From the NCBI RefSeq assembly GCF_003474435.1, contig NZ_QRNF01000023.1, positions 1 to 56,189 on the forward strand: a DNA stretch of 56,189 nucleotides, read 5' to 3'. Shown here in pieces: positions 9,217 to 19,161 of this stretch (within the stretch, counting starts at the first letter, position 1; every line of letters starts with the position of its first letter). Position numbers and translations under genes: made by a program. The notes beneath the pieces were generated by a model. That model saw only the letters and a list, made by a program, of their open reading frames with translations, had not been told where the DNA came from and did no database searches. This DNA is from Ruminococcus sp. AF46-10NS (GTDB lineage Bacteria; Bacillota; Clostridia; Lachnospirales; Lachnospiraceae).

Positions 9217-9654
9217 TTACTTATTACGTTTTCCCCTATACTTCTCCTCGCAGTACTTACAGCGGTAAATCTCTTTCTCCTCATCTGCAAGAACAAAAAT
9301 CTGATCCAGTCCCTGCTCGATGGAAGTGATACAACGGGGATTCTTGCATTTGATCACGTTCACTACCTGTTTCGGCAGCTTCAGTTCTTTTTTTGCAACG
9401 ATCTTCTCATCTTTAATAATGTTTACAGTGATGTTGTGATCGATAAAACCAAGAATATCAAGATCCAGATCCTCGATCGGGCATTCTACTTTGATGATAT
9501 CTTTCTTGCCCATTTTCTGGCTGCGGGCATTCTTGATGATAGCTACAGTACAATCCAGCTTATCCAGCTTCAGGTCATGATAGATAGTCATTGCCTTGCC
9601 GGCTTTGATATGATCCAGGACATAACCTTCACGAAGAGCACCTACGTTTAACAT
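9217..9654 (-). CDS. pyrI: Aspartate carbamoyltransferase regulatory subunit
   Basis: Allosteric partner of PyrB in pyrimidine biosynthesis; binds nucleotides in its N-terminal domain and the catalytic chain through a C-terminal zinc domain. All four zinc ligands are visible: C103 and C108 (CKNPRC), C132 and C135 (CKYC). Length 145 aa is close to the usual ~150. ATG 9654 lies inside the end of pyrB (7-nt overlap) with GGAGGT upstream in pyrB coding sequence, so the two subunits are translated together. Confidence 0.95.
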   Translation of the reverse strand: MLNVGALREGYVLDHIKAGKAMTIYHDLKLDKLDCTVAIIKNARSQKMGKKDIIKVECPIEDLDLDILGFIDHNITVNIIKDEKIVAKKELKLPKQVVNVIKCKNPRCITSIEQGLDQIFVLADEEKEIYRCKYCEEKYRGKRNK

Positions 9655-10571
9655 GGCAGTTCCACCTCCAGTAATGTAAGAATCAGGGCCATACGGACAT
9701 AAACACCATACTGGACCTGTTTGAAATAAGCGGCACGCGGATCAGAATCCACTTCAACAGAAATCTCATTAACACGCGGAAGCGGATGAAGGATATACAT
9801 ATCATTCGGAGCAAGTTCCATCTTCTGTTTATCCAGAACATAGAAATCTTTCATGCGGACATAATCCTCTTCGTTAAAGAAACGCTCCTTCTGAACACGG
9901 GTCATGTACAGGATATCAAGAGCTGGAAGTGCGTCCTCGAGACGTTCCTCCTCGATGAACTCGATATTGTTGCGCTTCAGTACATCCTCACGGATATAGC
10001 TTGGGATACGAAGCTCTTCCGGAGAGATCAGGACGAATTTTACGTTCTCATAACGCACCAGTGCCTCGATCAGAGAATGGACAGTACGTCCGAATTTCAG
10101 ATCACCACAGAGACCGATCGTGATATTGTCAAGTCTGCCTTTGAGGGAACGGATAGTTAAAAGATCAGTTAATGTCTGAGTAGGATGCTGGTGGCCACCA
10201 TCTCCAGCATTGATCACCGGAATATTGGATGCCATAGAAGCTACAAGCGGAGCACCTTCCTTCGGGTGACGCATAGCACAGATATCTGCATAGCAGGAAA
10301 CAACGCGAATGGTATCGGCAACACTCTCGCCCTTAGATGCTGAGCTGGAATCGGCAGAAGAAAAACCAAGAACCTTTCCTCCGAGATTCATCATGGCTGC
10401 CTCGAAACTTAAACGTGTACGTGTACTTGGTTCATAAAACAGTGTCGCAAGCCTTTTATCATCACAGGTGTGCGCATACTTTTTAGGATTTTTCCCGATA
10501 TCATCGGCGAGATTCAGAAGCTTCTCAAGCTCTTCAACCGAGAAATCCAACGGACTCATTAAATGTCTCAT
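9648..10571 (-). CDS. pyrB: Aspartate carbamoyltransferase catalytic subunit
   Basis: Condenses carbamoyl phosphate and aspartate to N-carbamoyl-aspartate, the committed step of UMP synthesis. The carbamoyl-phosphate motif STRTR is at residues 49-53 ([13 protein letters not shown]) and the HPTQTLTDL motif is present. The start is ATG 10571 with GGAGGT 5 nt upstream, giving 307 aa, the normal length; in-frame codons further upstream lie in the promoter. It is followed by pyrI. No other pyr gene is in the window. Confidence 0.95.
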   Translation of the reverse strand: MRHLMSPLDFSVEELEKLLNLADDIGKNPKKYAHTCDDKRLATLFYEPSTRTRLSFEAAMMNLGGKVLGFSSADSSSASKGESVADTIRVVSCYADICAMRHPKEGAPLVASMASNIPVINAGDGGHQHPTQTLTDLLTIRSLKGRLDNITIGLCGDLKFGRTVHSLIEALVRYENVKFVLISPEELRIPSYIREDVLKRNNIEFIEEERLEDALPALDILYMTRVQKERFFNEEDYVRMKDFYVLDKQKMELAPNDMYILHPLPRVNEISVEVDSDPRAAYFKQVQYGVYVRMALILTLLEVELPC

Positions 10572-10591
10572 GTTGTACCTCCAATTATTTA

Positions 10592-10646
10592 CTGGAAAAT
10601 CAGATTCCCTTCCAGATATCATAATATATAAACGTGAGTTTTTCAA
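10592..10646 (-). promoter_or_regulatory. pyrBI promoter and start-site hairpin
   Basis: Reading the minus strand: -35 TTGAAA (10646-10641), 17-bp spacer, -10 TATGAT (10623-10618). A short dyad CTGGAA/TTCCAG (10592-10615) covers the predicted transcription start. No PyrR-type leader or U-tract attenuator was recognised in the ~40-nt leader. Confidence 0.7.
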
Positions 10647-11044
10647 GATGATTTCCGAGGATTTTGTCGAAGAAGCCATTCAAAGAAAAGACCGGTGATG
10701 AACCACAGAGGTGCATAGTCCAGTCGGATCACGCCTTTATATTGCAGCGGAACATGAGAATAATCCCAGGGGCAGATATGAAGTTTCCGGTAAAAAGAAC
10801 CGCTTAGGAATTCCACCAGAAAAATCCCGCAGCTGTAGAAAACTCCGCGTATCATAACCGGAAAACGGGCAAGCTTATGATAGGCAGGGCGGATGACAGC
10901 GGCCAGACCGTACACCGGAAACATCAGAAGAGATGTTTTTCCCATCATGGTAAAGTGACCGGTAAAAAGAGAGTGCAGTCCGGTCCAGATGATTTCCAGG
11001 CACCAGCCTGTAAAACCGCACAGAAAAAAATCCTTCTTTTGCAT
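10643..11044 (-). CDS. Small integral membrane protein, CmpB-type putative ABC transporter permease family
   Basis: 133 aa with about four hydrophobic segments. The opening [17 protein letters not shown] and the later FPVYGL segment match the family often annotated as putative ABC transporter permease (PF06541, CmpB). Its biochemical role is unknown. The start is ATG 11044 because AGAGGT sits 6 nt upstream; an in-frame ATG at 11083 has no ribosome-binding site. It points the same way as pyrBI and its last codons overlap the pyrB -35 box. Confidence 0.65.
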   Translation of the reverse strand: MQKKDFFLCGFTGWCLEIIWTGLHSLFTGHFTMMGKTSLLMFPVYGLAAVIRPAYHKLARFPVMIRGVFYSCGIFLVEFLSGSFYRKLHICPWDYSHVPLQYKGVIRLDYAPLWFITGLFFEWLLRQNPRKSS

Positions 11045-11120
11045 ACCAAAACCTCTTCTCGTAAGCAAATTTTTCACACACATTTAACATGGAAAAGCAT
11101 CTTTAATAGTATCCCCTGCC

Positions 11121-11149
11121 TTGAAAAAAATATACGTGTGGTTTATAAT
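11121..11149 (+). promoter_or_regulatory. Promoter of the folC-pheA run
   Basis: -35 TTGAAA (11121-11126), 17-bp spacer, -10 TATAAT (11144-11149); the start codon is 33 nt further on. Confidence 0.85.
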
Positions 11150-11181
11150 GAACGAAACACACGCGGAAGGAGAAACAGACA

Positions 11182-12483
11182 ATGAATTATGAAGAAAGTC
11201 GCGCCTATGTCAGAGCCGCAGAACTGAAGAAAGGCATCGTTCTGGGACTGGATAATATGAGGGAGCTGATGAGGCGTCTTGGTGATCCGCAGGATGAGCT
11301 GAAATATGTTCATGTAGCAGGAACCAACGGAAAAGGGTCTGTGATCGCATATCTGTATTCCGCTTTATCAGGTGCAGGCTACCGGGTCGGAAGATATATT
11401 TCACCGGCTGTCTATTCCTACAGAGAGAGGATGGAAGTAAACGGAGAGCCTGTCAGCAGAGAGAAATTTGCAGCATATGTGACAAGGATCGCGGAAGTGA
11501 TCGATGACATTGTGAAGGAAGGCAAACCGCATCCATCAGTATTTGAAATTGAAACAGCAGCCGCATTTCTTTATTTTCAGGATGAGAAATGCGATCTTGT
11601 ATTAATGGAAGTTGGCATGGGCGGCGATCTGGACGCCACCAACATAATCCGTACGACAGTTCTTTCCATTCTGGTATCTATCAGTATGGATCATACGGCA
11701 TTTCTTGGAAATACCCTGGGTGAAATCGCAGAGAAAAAAGCCGGCATTATCAAGCCGGACAGTCATATGGTAACAGTGAAGCAGCAGCCGGAAGCAGAAG
11801 CTGTGATCAGAAGAATATGTGGGGAACAGAATGTACCATACGAGGTGGCTGACCGGGATGACGCGGAAGTTCTGGAAGCATCTATGACAGGACAGACTTT
11901 TCTTTATAAAGGAGAGAAGTACACGATATCCCTGGCAGGTGCATACCAGAAGGAGAATGCAGTGGCAGCACTCCGGGCACTGGAGATCCTGAATGAGCAG
12001 GGATATCCCACAACACAGGAGCAGAGGCAGGATGGCCTGAAACGCACCACCTGGCCTGGAAGATTCGCACTTCTTGGAACGAAGCCGGATTTTGTTGTTG
12101 ACGGAGCACATAACCCTGCTGCGGCAGATATGCTGGCAGCATCTGTTGAGAGGTATTTTAAAGGCAGAAGGATTATCTATATCATGGGAATGTTCCGTGA
12201 CAAGGATTACCGCAAAGTCATCCGGAAAACAGAGAAGTACGCAGATACCATTCTGACTATCGCGGCACCTGATAATCCCAGGGCACTGTCCCCCGGGGAG
12301 CTGGCAGATGCAGTGAGGGAGTTCCATTCGGATGTAAGGCCATATGATGATATTGAATCGGCAGTGGCAGAGGCTTATCATCTGGCAGGAACAGAGGGTG
12401 TGATCATTGCCTTTGGTTCTCTGGCATTTTTGGGAGACCTTACAGAAATTATCAAGAAACATAACGGAGGAAATAATGACTGA
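11182..12483 (+). CDS. folC: Folylpolyglutamate synthase / dihydrofolate synthase
   Basis: Mur-ligase family enzyme that adds glutamate to folates (and may also make dihydrofolate). P-loop GTNGKGS at 47-53; EVGMGGDLDATN carries the family signature; DGAHNPAA marks the C-terminal domain. Length 433 aa is normal. AAGGAG at 11166-11171 precedes the ATG. Its last 8 nt overlap pheA, implying translational coupling of the folate and phenylalanine genes. Confidence 0.94.
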   Translation: MNYEESRAYVRAAELKKGIVLGLDNMRELMRRLGDPQDELKYVHVAGTNGKGSVIAYLYSALSGAGYRVGRYISPAVYSYRERMEVNGEPVSREKFAAYVTRIAEVIDDIVKEGKPHPSVFEIETAAAFLYFQDEKCDLVLMEVGMGGDLDATNIIRTTVLSILVSISMDHTAFLGNTLGEIAEKKAGIIKPDSHMVTVKQQPEAEAVIRRICGEQNVPYEVADRDDAEVLEASMTGQTFLYKGEKYTISLAGAYQKENAVAALRALEILNEQGYPTTQEQRQDGLKRTTWPGRFALLGTKPDFVVDGAHNPAAADMLAASVERYFKGRRIIYIMGMFRDKDYRKVIRKTEKYADTILTIAAPDNPRALSPGELADAVREFHSDVRPYDDIESAVAEAYHLAGTEGVIIAFGSLAFLGDLTEIIKKHNGGNND

Positions 12484-13606
12484 TTTGGAAAGATACAGAG
12501 ACGAGATCGATGAGATTGACAGCGAGATTGTGCGTCTCTTTGAAAAACGAATGAAGGTGAGTGAAGAAGTTGCTGAATATAAGATCAAGACAGGCAAGCA
12601 GGTTCTGGACCCTGTTCGTGAGAGCCAGAAGATTCACACACTGAAAGAAAAGGCGCACGGAGAGTTCAACAGTCTTGGCGTGCAGGAACTTTTCCGTCAG
12701 ATCATGGCAATCAGCCGCAAGAGACAGTACCAGCTTCTGACAGAGCACGGAATTTACGGAGAGCGTAATTTCACAACTGTAAAGCATGTTCCTCTTGAGA
12801 ATGCCACAGTTGTTTTTCAGGGCGTGGAAGGTGCATACAGCTATGCAGCCATGCGTCAGTACTTTGGTAAAAAGATTGAAAGCTACCATGTAAAAACATG
12901 GCGTACAGCCATGGAGGATGTAACTAACGGAAAGGCAGACTACGCAGTGCTTCCTATTGAGAATTCCACCGCAGGTATTGTGGCTGATATTTACGACCTT
13001 CTCATGGAATATAAGCTCTATATCGTAGGCGAGCAGATCATTCGTGTGGATCATGTGCTTCTTGGGCTTCCGGATGCAGAACTTGGTGATATTACAAAGG
13101 TTTGCTCCCATCCCCAGGGACTTGCACAGTGCAAGGCATTTCTGGAGGAGCATCCATCCTGGAAAAAGAAAGAAGTGGAGAACACCGCAGGAGCAGCCAA
13201 GATGGTCAGTGAGACAGGTGACAAGAGCGTTGCAGCTATCGCAAGCCGTGAAGCAGGTGAGGTGTTCGGCCTGAAAGTCCTGGCAGAAAACATCTGCAGG
13301 GAAAAAGCGAACTCTACACGTTTCATCATTGTAAGCAGAAAGCCGGAATATGAGGAAAAAGCCGGAAAGATCAGTATCTGTTTTGAACTGCCTCATGAAA
13401 GCGGAACTCTTTACAATATGCTTTCCCACATTATTTACAACGGACTGAACATGACAAAGATCGAGTCCCGTCCGATTCCCGGAAAATCCTGGGAATACAG
13501 ATTCTTTGTTGATTTTACGGGAAGACTTGGTGAGAGTGCAGTGGAGAATGCGTTAAGAGGAATCGAAGCGGAGGCGAATGTGCTTCGCGTACTTGGAAAT
13601 TATTAA
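12476..13606 (+). CDS. pheA: Bifunctional chorismate mutase / prephenate dehydratase (P-protein)
   Basis: Converts chorismate via prephenate to phenylpyruvate. A chorismate mutase domain spans about residues 1-90 (DEIDSEIVRLFEKRMK), a prephenate dehydratase domain about 100-285 (starting at FQGVEGAYSYAA, ending with STRF), and a C-terminal ACT domain carries the ESRP feedback-binding motif (KIESRPIPGKSWEY). It is therefore probably inhibited by phenylalanine. ATG 12476 follows GGAGG closely and gives 376 aa. Confidence 0.95.
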   Translation: MTDLERYRDEIDEIDSEIVRLFEKRMKVSEEVAEYKIKTGKQVLDPVRESQKIHTLKEKAHGEFNSLGVQELFRQIMAISRKRQYQLLTEHGIYGERNFTTVKHVPLENATVVFQGVEGAYSYAAMRQYFGKKIESYHVKTWRTAMEDVTNGKADYAVLPIENSTAGIVADIYDLLMEYKLYIVGEQIIRVDHVLLGLPDAELGDITKVCSHPQGLAQCKAFLEEHPSWKKKEVENTAGAAKMVSETGDKSVAAIASREAGEVFGLKVLAENICREKANSTRFIIVSRKPEYEEKAGKISICFELPHESGTLYNMLSHIIYNGLNMTKIESRPIPGKSWEYRFFVDFTGRLGESAVENALRGIEAEANVLRVLGNY

Positions 13607-13628
13607 GATACAGAGGAGTTAGATTATT

Positions 13629-14948
13629 ATGTTGGCAAGAATTCAGGAATGTATCCTTTACCGTAGTTTTTCAGACGGTGAGATACTGGACGATATGGCG
13701 GAGATCATCAATCTTTATGAGTCCGATGAGGAAGCACTCAGGGCAAAAGAGAATCAGTTTTTTCAGTGCATGAACGGACTGGTGGAACTGGCAGGAATGT
13801 ATGGATTTTCCGGAAATATCTGGCATACATATCTTACGTTCCTTCTGGTAAATCATGAAAATGCATTCAGCATGGCAAGTGAGATCCGCGGAGCCATCAA
13901 AGGCAGCATCAATGACCTTGCAAAAAATGATTTCCGGATATTCAAAGAGCTGTACGATTTCGACATCACTGTTTTTGACAAAGTATTTGGAACCACATGC
14001 TGCAGGGTGATCTGTGATTATCAGACACCGGATGAGAACAGCAAGCTCTTTAATACAAGGATCCGTGACCGTATCTGCCAGATGAGCAAGACACTGGCAG
14101 CAGCTTCCACAACTGAGGAATTCATGGATGATATGATTGCTTTTTATAAGGATTTTGGTGTAGGTAAGCTTGGTCTTCATAAGGCATTCCGTATCGGACA
14201 TGATGAGGACGGCAAGGTAGAGATCCAGCCGATCACAAGAATTGCACATGTGAAGATCGATGATCTGGTAGGTTACGAGATCGCAAAAAAGAAACTTATC
14301 GATAACACAGAGGCTTTTGTCCAGGGAAGAAAGGCGAACAACTGTCTGCTTTTCGGTGATGCAGGAACCGGTAAATCTTCCAGCATCAAGGGTATCCTGA
14401 ACCAGTATTATGACCAGGGACTCCGTATTATTGAGGCCTACAAGCATCAGTTCCAGGACCTCAATGAGGTGATCGCCCAGATCAAGAACCGTAATTACCG
14501 TTTTATTATTTACATGGATGATCTTTCCTTTGAGGAATTTGAGATCGAGTATAAATATCTGAAAGCAGTAATCGAGGGTGGCCTTGAGAAGAAACCGGAT
14601 AATGTCCTGATCTATGCAACGAGCAACAGACGTAATCTTGTACGCGAGCGCGCAACTGACAAGCTGGAGATCGCAGATGACAATGATCTGCATTCCTCTG
14701 ATACAGTACAGGAGAAGCTTTCTCTTGTATACCGTTTTGGTGTCCGCATCTATTTTGGAAAGCCGGATAAGAAACAGTTTCAGGAAATCGTCCGGACACT
14801 GGCAGCTCGTTATGGAGTTACCATGCCGGAAGATGAGCTTCTTCTTAAGGCAAACCAGTGGGAAATTTCTCACGGAGGCCTGACAGGACGTGCTGCGCAG
14901 CAGTTTATAGATTATATTGTGGGAACAGAGGAAGAAAAAAAGAAATAG
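13629..14948 (+). CDS. DUF815-family AAA+ ATPase
   Basis: 439 aa. The C-terminal half is a P-loop AAA+ domain: Walker A GDAGTGKS at 243-250, Walker B IIYMDDLS about 50 residues later, and a sensor-like YATSNRRNL. The N-terminal half is helical and specific to the family. The molecular role of DUF815 proteins is not established. It is preceded by AGAGGAG and lies between pheA and the polyphosphate genes with gaps of 22 and 32 nt, so it may be co-expressed with polyphosphate metabolism; that link is inference. Confidence 0.85.
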   Translation: MLARIQECILYRSFSDGEILDDMAEIINLYESDEEALRAKENQFFQCMNGLVELAGMYGFSGNIWHTYLTFLLVNHENAFSMASEIRGAIKGSINDLAKNDFRIFKELYDFDITVFDKVFGTTCCRVICDYQTPDENSKLFNTRIRDRICQMSKTLAAASTTEEFMDDMIAFYKDFGVGKLGLHKAFRIGHDEDGKVEIQPITRIAHVKIDDLVGYEIAKKKLIDNTEAFVQGRKANNCLLFGDAGTGKSSSIKGILNQYYDQGLRIIEAYKHQFQDLNEVIAQIKNRNYRFIIYMDDLSFEEFEIEYKYLKAVIEGGLEKKPDNVLIYATSNRRNLVRERATDKLEIADDNDLHSSDTVQEKLSLVYRFGVRIYFGKPDKKQFQEIVRTLAARYGVTMPEDELLLKANQWEISHGGLTGRAAQQFIDYIVGTEEEKKK

Positions 14949-14980
14949 TCCACCCGTGTTGGGGGAAAGGATGATGAACT

Positions 14981-16516
14981 ATGGCTGTGACAACCTTTGC
15001 GGCAATTGATATAGGATCCTATGAAGTCAGCATGAAGATATTTGAAATGTCCAGGAGAATCGGCTTCAGGGAAATTAATGATGTCCGTTACCAGCTGGAG
15101 CTGGGACGGGGAACATATGCAGTAGGACGTCTGGAGATGGAGACAGTAGATGAACTGTGCGAGATCCTGAATGATTTTAAACGCATGATGGCAGACTTTG
15201 GGGTGGAAAGCTGGCGTGCGTGTGCAACAAGTTCGCTCCGCGAGCTTAAGAATCCGACGATCATTCTGGAGCAGATATATCAGAGAACAGGTATAAGGGT
15301 GGAGATCTTAAGCAATGCGGAACAGCATTTTCTCGGATATAAATCCATTGCAGCTATTGAATCCGGATTCAAAAAAGCTATTCAGAAAGGCACAGCAATC
15401 CTGGATATCGGAGGTGGAAACCTGCAGGTATCACTATTTGATAAGGACGCATTGGTGCTGACGCAGAGTATCCGTATGGGAAGCCTTCGTATCCGGCAGC
15501 GGCTGAAAGACCTGGAGAAAACAACTCCACATTATGACAGGTTGGTAGAGGAATTTATCCGCAACGATCTCATGAGCTTTCAGAGACTTTATCTGAAGGA
15601 CAAAGAAATCTCCAATCTGATCCTGATGGGGGATTTCCTCACAGATACCATATTCCAGGAGAAATCCGGGGAAAATATAATCACAAAGACGGAGTTTCTG
15701 AAGAAGTATGACTCCATCGTAAATATGTCAGATTATGATCTTGCGGATTCTATGGGGCTGGAGCCGGAATATGCTTCCCTGATCATTCCGAATATGGTCA
15801 TCATCCGTAATTTTATAGAACTTTTTCAGGCAGAAGCTCTGTGGATACCGGGAGTTTCCCTTTTAGATGGAATTGCTTACGATTATGCGGAAAAAAACAA
15901 ATATCTGAAAAGTGCCCACAATTTCGAAAATGATATCCTGGTGGCATCCAGAAATATTGCTAGGCGTTATTCCAGCGGAAAAGACCATCTTACAGGAACC
16001 TGTGACCTGGCACTGGATATTTTTGACAGCACAAAAAAGATTCACGGCATGGGAAAAAGAGAGCGACTTCTCCTGCAGATCTCAGTGCTCCTTCATGACT
16101 GCGGAAAATATATCAGTATGACGGATGTGGCAGAATATTCATACCAGATCATTATGGCAACGGAGATTATCGGGCTTTCCACTGAGGAGCGTCAGGTGAT
16201 CGCCAGTGTGGTGAGGTATAATACAAAGGAGTTTGGCTGCTATGAGGAGATCAACAGAGAGACTGCCATGAGCCGGGAAGAGTATCTTCTGACTGCCAAG
16301 CTGGCGGCAATTTTGAGGCTGGCCAATGCTATGGACAGAAGCCACTACCAGAAGGTAAAGGCTCTCAATGTGAAACTGAAGGACAGAACCCTTTATCTGA
16401 TCATAGATTCTGTGAAAGATGTTTCTCTGGAACTTGGCTTGTTGAAAGATAAGACGGAATTTTTTGAGTCAGTGTTCGGAATCCAGCTTTTAATGAAGCG
16501 GAAAGGCAGAGCATAA
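14981..16516 (+). CDS. ppx: Exopolyphosphatase/GppA-family phosphatase with C-terminal HD domain
   Basis: 511 aa. The N-terminal ASKHA fold is marked by AAIDIGSYEVSMKIF and the second phosphate loop ILDIGGGNLQVSLF near residue 143. The C-terminal ~190 residues form an HD-type domain (LLHDCGKYI). Members cleave polyphosphate and/or pppGpp; sequence alone does not decide which. It lies 17 nt before ppk1, so the degrading and synthesising activities are encoded together. ATG is preceded by GGGGGAAAGGA. Confidence 0.88.
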   Translation: MAVTTFAAIDIGSYEVSMKIFEMSRRIGFREINDVRYQLELGRGTYAVGRLEMETVDELCEILNDFKRMMADFGVESWRACATSSLRELKNPTIILEQIYQRTGIRVEILSNAEQHFLGYKSIAAIESGFKKAIQKGTAILDIGGGNLQVSLFDKDALVLTQSIRMGSLRIRQRLKDLEKTTPHYDRLVEEFIRNDLMSFQRLYLKDKEISNLILMGDFLTDTIFQEKSGENIITKTEFLKKYDSIVNMSDYDLADSMGLEPEYASLIIPNMVIIRNFIELFQAEALWIPGVSLLDGIAYDYAEKNKYLKSAHNFENDILVASRNIARRYSSGKDHLTGTCDLALDIFDSTKKIHGMGKRERLLLQISVLLHDCGKYISMTDVAEYSYQIIMATEIIGLSTEERQVIASVVRYNTKEFGCYEEINRETAMSREEYLLTAKLAAILRLANAMDRSHYQKVKALNVKLKDRTLYLIIDSVKDVSLELGLLKDKTEFFESVFGIQLLMKRKGRA

Positions 16517-16533
16517 CGGAGGAGGTTTTGGGT

Positions 16534-18687
16534 ATGAAATTTAAAGAATTTGAAAAACCGGAATATTTTGTAAACAGGGAATTAAGCTGGATCAAGTTTG
16601 ATGACAGAGTTTTAAGTGAGGCCAGGGACAAAAGTCTGCCTCTCTTTGAGAGACTGAAATTTTTAAGCATCACGTCTTCCAATCTGGACGAGTTCTATAT
16701 GGTCCGTGTGGCATCCCTGAAAGACCAGGTCCATGCAGGATACAAGAAAACAGACATTGCAGGAATGACATCAAAGGAACAGCTGAAGGCCATCAGCCAT
16801 CAGACTCATGACCTGGTTCATGTGCAGTACAGTACATTAAACAGGTCTCTGGTTCCTGCTCTGGAGAAAGCCGGACTTCATGTGATTTTTGAACATGAGG
16901 CATTTTCCGAGAAACAGAAAGAGTTCGTGGATCAGTATTTTGAGGATAATGTATATCCGGTCCTCACGCCGATGGCTATGGACTCATCCAGACCTTTTCC
17001 TCTGATTCGAAATAAGACACTGAACATCGGAGCACTCCTTTCCAAAAAAGATGCCAAAAAAGGCAAAGAAGAGATTGATTTTGCTACAGTGCAGGTTCCT
17101 TCCGTACTTCCGAGAGTGGTAATCATTCCTTCTGAGAAGAAAGGCCATACAACAGTGACTCTTCTGGAACAGATCATTGAGCGAAATATTGATAAGCTGT
17201 TTTTGAGCTATGATGTGATCTGTGCGCATCCATACAGGATTATGCGTAATGCAGATCTTTCCATTGATGAGGATGAGGCTGAGGATCTTCTGGTGGAAAT
17301 TCAGAAACAGTTGAAAAAACGTCAGTGGGGTGAGGTGATCCGTCTGGAAGTGGAAGATAAGATGGACTCCAGACTTCTGGATATCCTGAAAATGGAATTT
17401 CAGGTTCATAGAGATGATATCTTCTTTATCAATGGGCCGCTGGATCTTACCATGCTGATGAAGGTTTACGGTATTGACGGCTACGATCAGTTCAAAGAGC
17501 CGAAATATAAACCTGCAGCAGTGCCTGCATTCCAGAATGATAAAGATATTTTTCAGGTGATCCGTGAGGGCGATGTGTTTCTCCATCATCCGTATATGAG
17601 TTTTGATCCTGTGGTAAATTTTGTGCGCCAGGCAGCAAAAGATCCGGATGTGCTGGCAATCAAGCAGACACTTTACCGTGTCAGCGGCAATTCCCCTATT
17701 ATTGCGGCACTTGCACAGGCAGCTGAGAATGGCAAGCAGGTTTCCGTTCTGGTAGAACTGAAAGCGCGTTTTGATGAGGAGAATAATATCGTCTGGGCGA
17801 AGATGCTGGAGAAAGCAGGCTGTCATGTAATCTATGGTCTGGTCGGCCTGAAGACCCACAGCAAGATTACCCTGGTGGTGCGCAGAGAAGAGAATGGAAT
17901 TCGCAGATATGTGCATCTTGCAACCGGAAACTATAATGATTCCACAGCGAAGCTTTATACAGACTGCGGTATTTTTACCTGTGATGAGCGGTTCGGTGAG
18001 GATGCAACTGCTGTATTTAATATGCTTTCCGGATATTCAGAGCCGAAACGCTGGAACAAGCTGATCGTTGCGCCGATCTGGATGAAAGACCGTTTTGTAA
18101 AGATGATCGAGAGAGAGGCAGAGCATGCGAAGAACGGAGAGAAAGCTCATATTGTGGCAAAGATGAATTCTCTCTGTGATCCTGTGATCATGGCTGCTTT
18201 GTATTATGCTTCTTCCTGTGGAGTAAAGATAGATCTTCTGGTGCGAGGTATTTGTTGCTTGAAAGTGGGAATCCCGGGCATCAGCGAAAATATCCATGTG
18301 CGTTCTATTGTCGGCAATTTCCTGGAACACAGCCGGATCTTTTATTTTAAGAATGGCGGATCAGATGAGATATACATGGGAAGCGCGGACTGGATGCCAC
18401 GTAACCTTGATCGTCGTGTGGAGATCGTTTTTCCTGTGGAAGATGAGGCCATCAAGGAAGAGATCCTGCATGTGCTGGATCTGGAATTCCGCGATAATGT
18501 AAAAGCTCATATCCTGCAGCCGGACGGAGCTTACGAAAAGCCGGATAAACGGGGTAAAGTTCTGGTCAATTCTCAGATGGAATTCTGCCGCGAAGCCACA
18601 GAGCATGCCAAGGCTGTGAAGAAAGAGAAGAAAGAAAAAAAGAGAGTCTTTGTTCCGGCCGAACCTGCGGAGGATGTGGAAGAATGA
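16534..18687 (+). CDS. ppk1: Polyphosphate kinase 1
   Basis: Polymerises ATP gamma-phosphate into inorganic polyphosphate. The family opening FVNRELSWIKFD is present. The autophosphorylated histidine is H461 in VHLATGNYN and the second active-site histidine lies in FLEHSRI. Length 717 aa is normal, with a lysine-rich tail. The start is ATG 16534, 8 nt after AGGAGG (16520-16525); an in-frame TTG at 16528 is too close to that site. It ends the run begun at folC. Confidence 0.95.
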   Translation: MKFKEFEKPEYFVNRELSWIKFDDRVLSEARDKSLPLFERLKFLSITSSNLDEFYMVRVASLKDQVHAGYKKTDIAGMTSKEQLKAISHQTHDLVHVQYSTLNRSLVPALEKAGLHVIFEHEAFSEKQKEFVDQYFEDNVYPVLTPMAMDSSRPFPLIRNKTLNIGALLSKKDAKKGKEEIDFATVQVPSVLPRVVIIPSEKKGHTTVTLLEQIIERNIDKLFLSYDVICAHPYRIMRNADLSIDEDEAEDLLVEIQKQLKKRQWGEVIRLEVEDKMDSRLLDILKMEFQVHRDDIFFINGPLDLTMLMKVYGIDGYDQFKEPKYKPAAVPAFQNDKDIFQVIREGDVFLHHPYMSFDPVVNFVRQAAKDPDVLAIKQTLYRVSGNSPIIAALAQAAENGKQVSVLVELKARFDEENNIVWAKMLEKAGCHVIYGLVGLKTHSKITLVVRREENGIRRYVHLATGNYNDSTAKLYTDCGIFTCDERFGEDATAVFNMLSGYSEPKRWNKLIVAPIWMKDRFVKMIEREAEHAKNGEKAHIVAKMNSLCDPVIMAALYYASSCGVKIDLLVRGICCLKVGIPGISENIHVRSIVGNFLEHSRIFYFKNGGSDEIYMGSADWMPRNLDRRVEIVFPVEDEAIKEEILHVLDLEFRDNVKAHILQPDGAYEKPDKRGKVLVNSQMEFCREATEHAKAVKKEKKEKKRVFVPAEPAEDVEE

Positions 18688-18708
18688 AAAAATAAGAACG
18701 ATATGTGC

Positions 18709-18737
18709 TTGATTGCCAGACCGTATTGTGCTATACT
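18709..18737 (+). promoter_or_regulatory. Promoter of the coiled-coil repeat gene
   Basis: -35 TTGATT (18709-18714), 17-bp spacer, -10 TATACT (18732-18737); GGGAGG follows ahead of ATG 18771. Confidence 0.8.
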
Positions 18738-18770
18738 GTGAGCATCATACGAGAAGGGAGGATAGATTTT

Positions 18771-19115
18771 ATGACAGACAGAGAAATGCTGGAGATGCTA
18801 GTTGAAGGCCAGAAGCAGATATTTCTACGTTTGGACGGTGTTGACAGCAGGTTGGACGGCATTGATAATCGATTAGACGGCATTGATGATCGATTAGACG
18901 GCATTGATGTAAGACTTGATGGAATTGACAGAGAATTGCTTGCTATCAAAAATCGTCAGGATACACTGGAGGGACGTCAGAGATTGCTGGAGAAGAAGTT
19001 TGACCATCTGGTTAATGTAGACATTAAGCATCTGAAAGACACGCAGGATACTATTGTAGTGCTGCTGCAGGCGAAAGGCATAATTCCGCAGATACAGGAA
19101 TCTATCCACGTCTAA
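18771..19115 (+). CDS. Small coiled-coil protein with RLDGID heptad repeats
   Basis: 114 aa, function unknown. Residues ~20-54 consist of five 7-residue repeats of the form RLDGIDx, a strict heptad with L and I in core positions, extended by a further helical segment (LLEKKFDHLVN). No membrane segment, signal peptide or catalytic motif is visible. It is monocistronic, with its own promoter and a hairpin downstream. Proteins of this kind are probably oligomeric helical rods, but partners and role cannot be inferred. Confidence 0.75.
   Translation: MTDREMLEMLVEGQKQIFLRLDGVDSRLDGIDNRLDGIDDRLDGIDVRLDGIDRELLAIKNRQDTLEGRQRLLEKKFDHLVNVDIKHLKDTQDTIVVLLQAKGIIPQIQESIHV
18828..18932 (+). repeat. Five tandem 21-bp repeats inside a coding region
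   Basis: Five in-frame units each encode RLDGIDx. Units 3 and 4 (18870-18911) share their first 18 bases exactly, which points to recent duplication; the outer units have diverged at synonymous positions. Confidence 0.9.
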
Positions 19116-19161
19116 GCAGAAATCGTACATAAGAGAAATAATCAGATAAGATACATAAAGA

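Noticed and set aside
13671..14873. 400-codon minus-strand frame opposite the DUF815 gene
   Set aside because: Antisense shadow of a clear AAA+ coding sequence; no domain, promoter or ribosome-binding site.
16984..17916. 310-codon minus-strand frame opposite ppk1
   Set aside because: Shadow of ppk1, which has all active-site motifs in the other strand.
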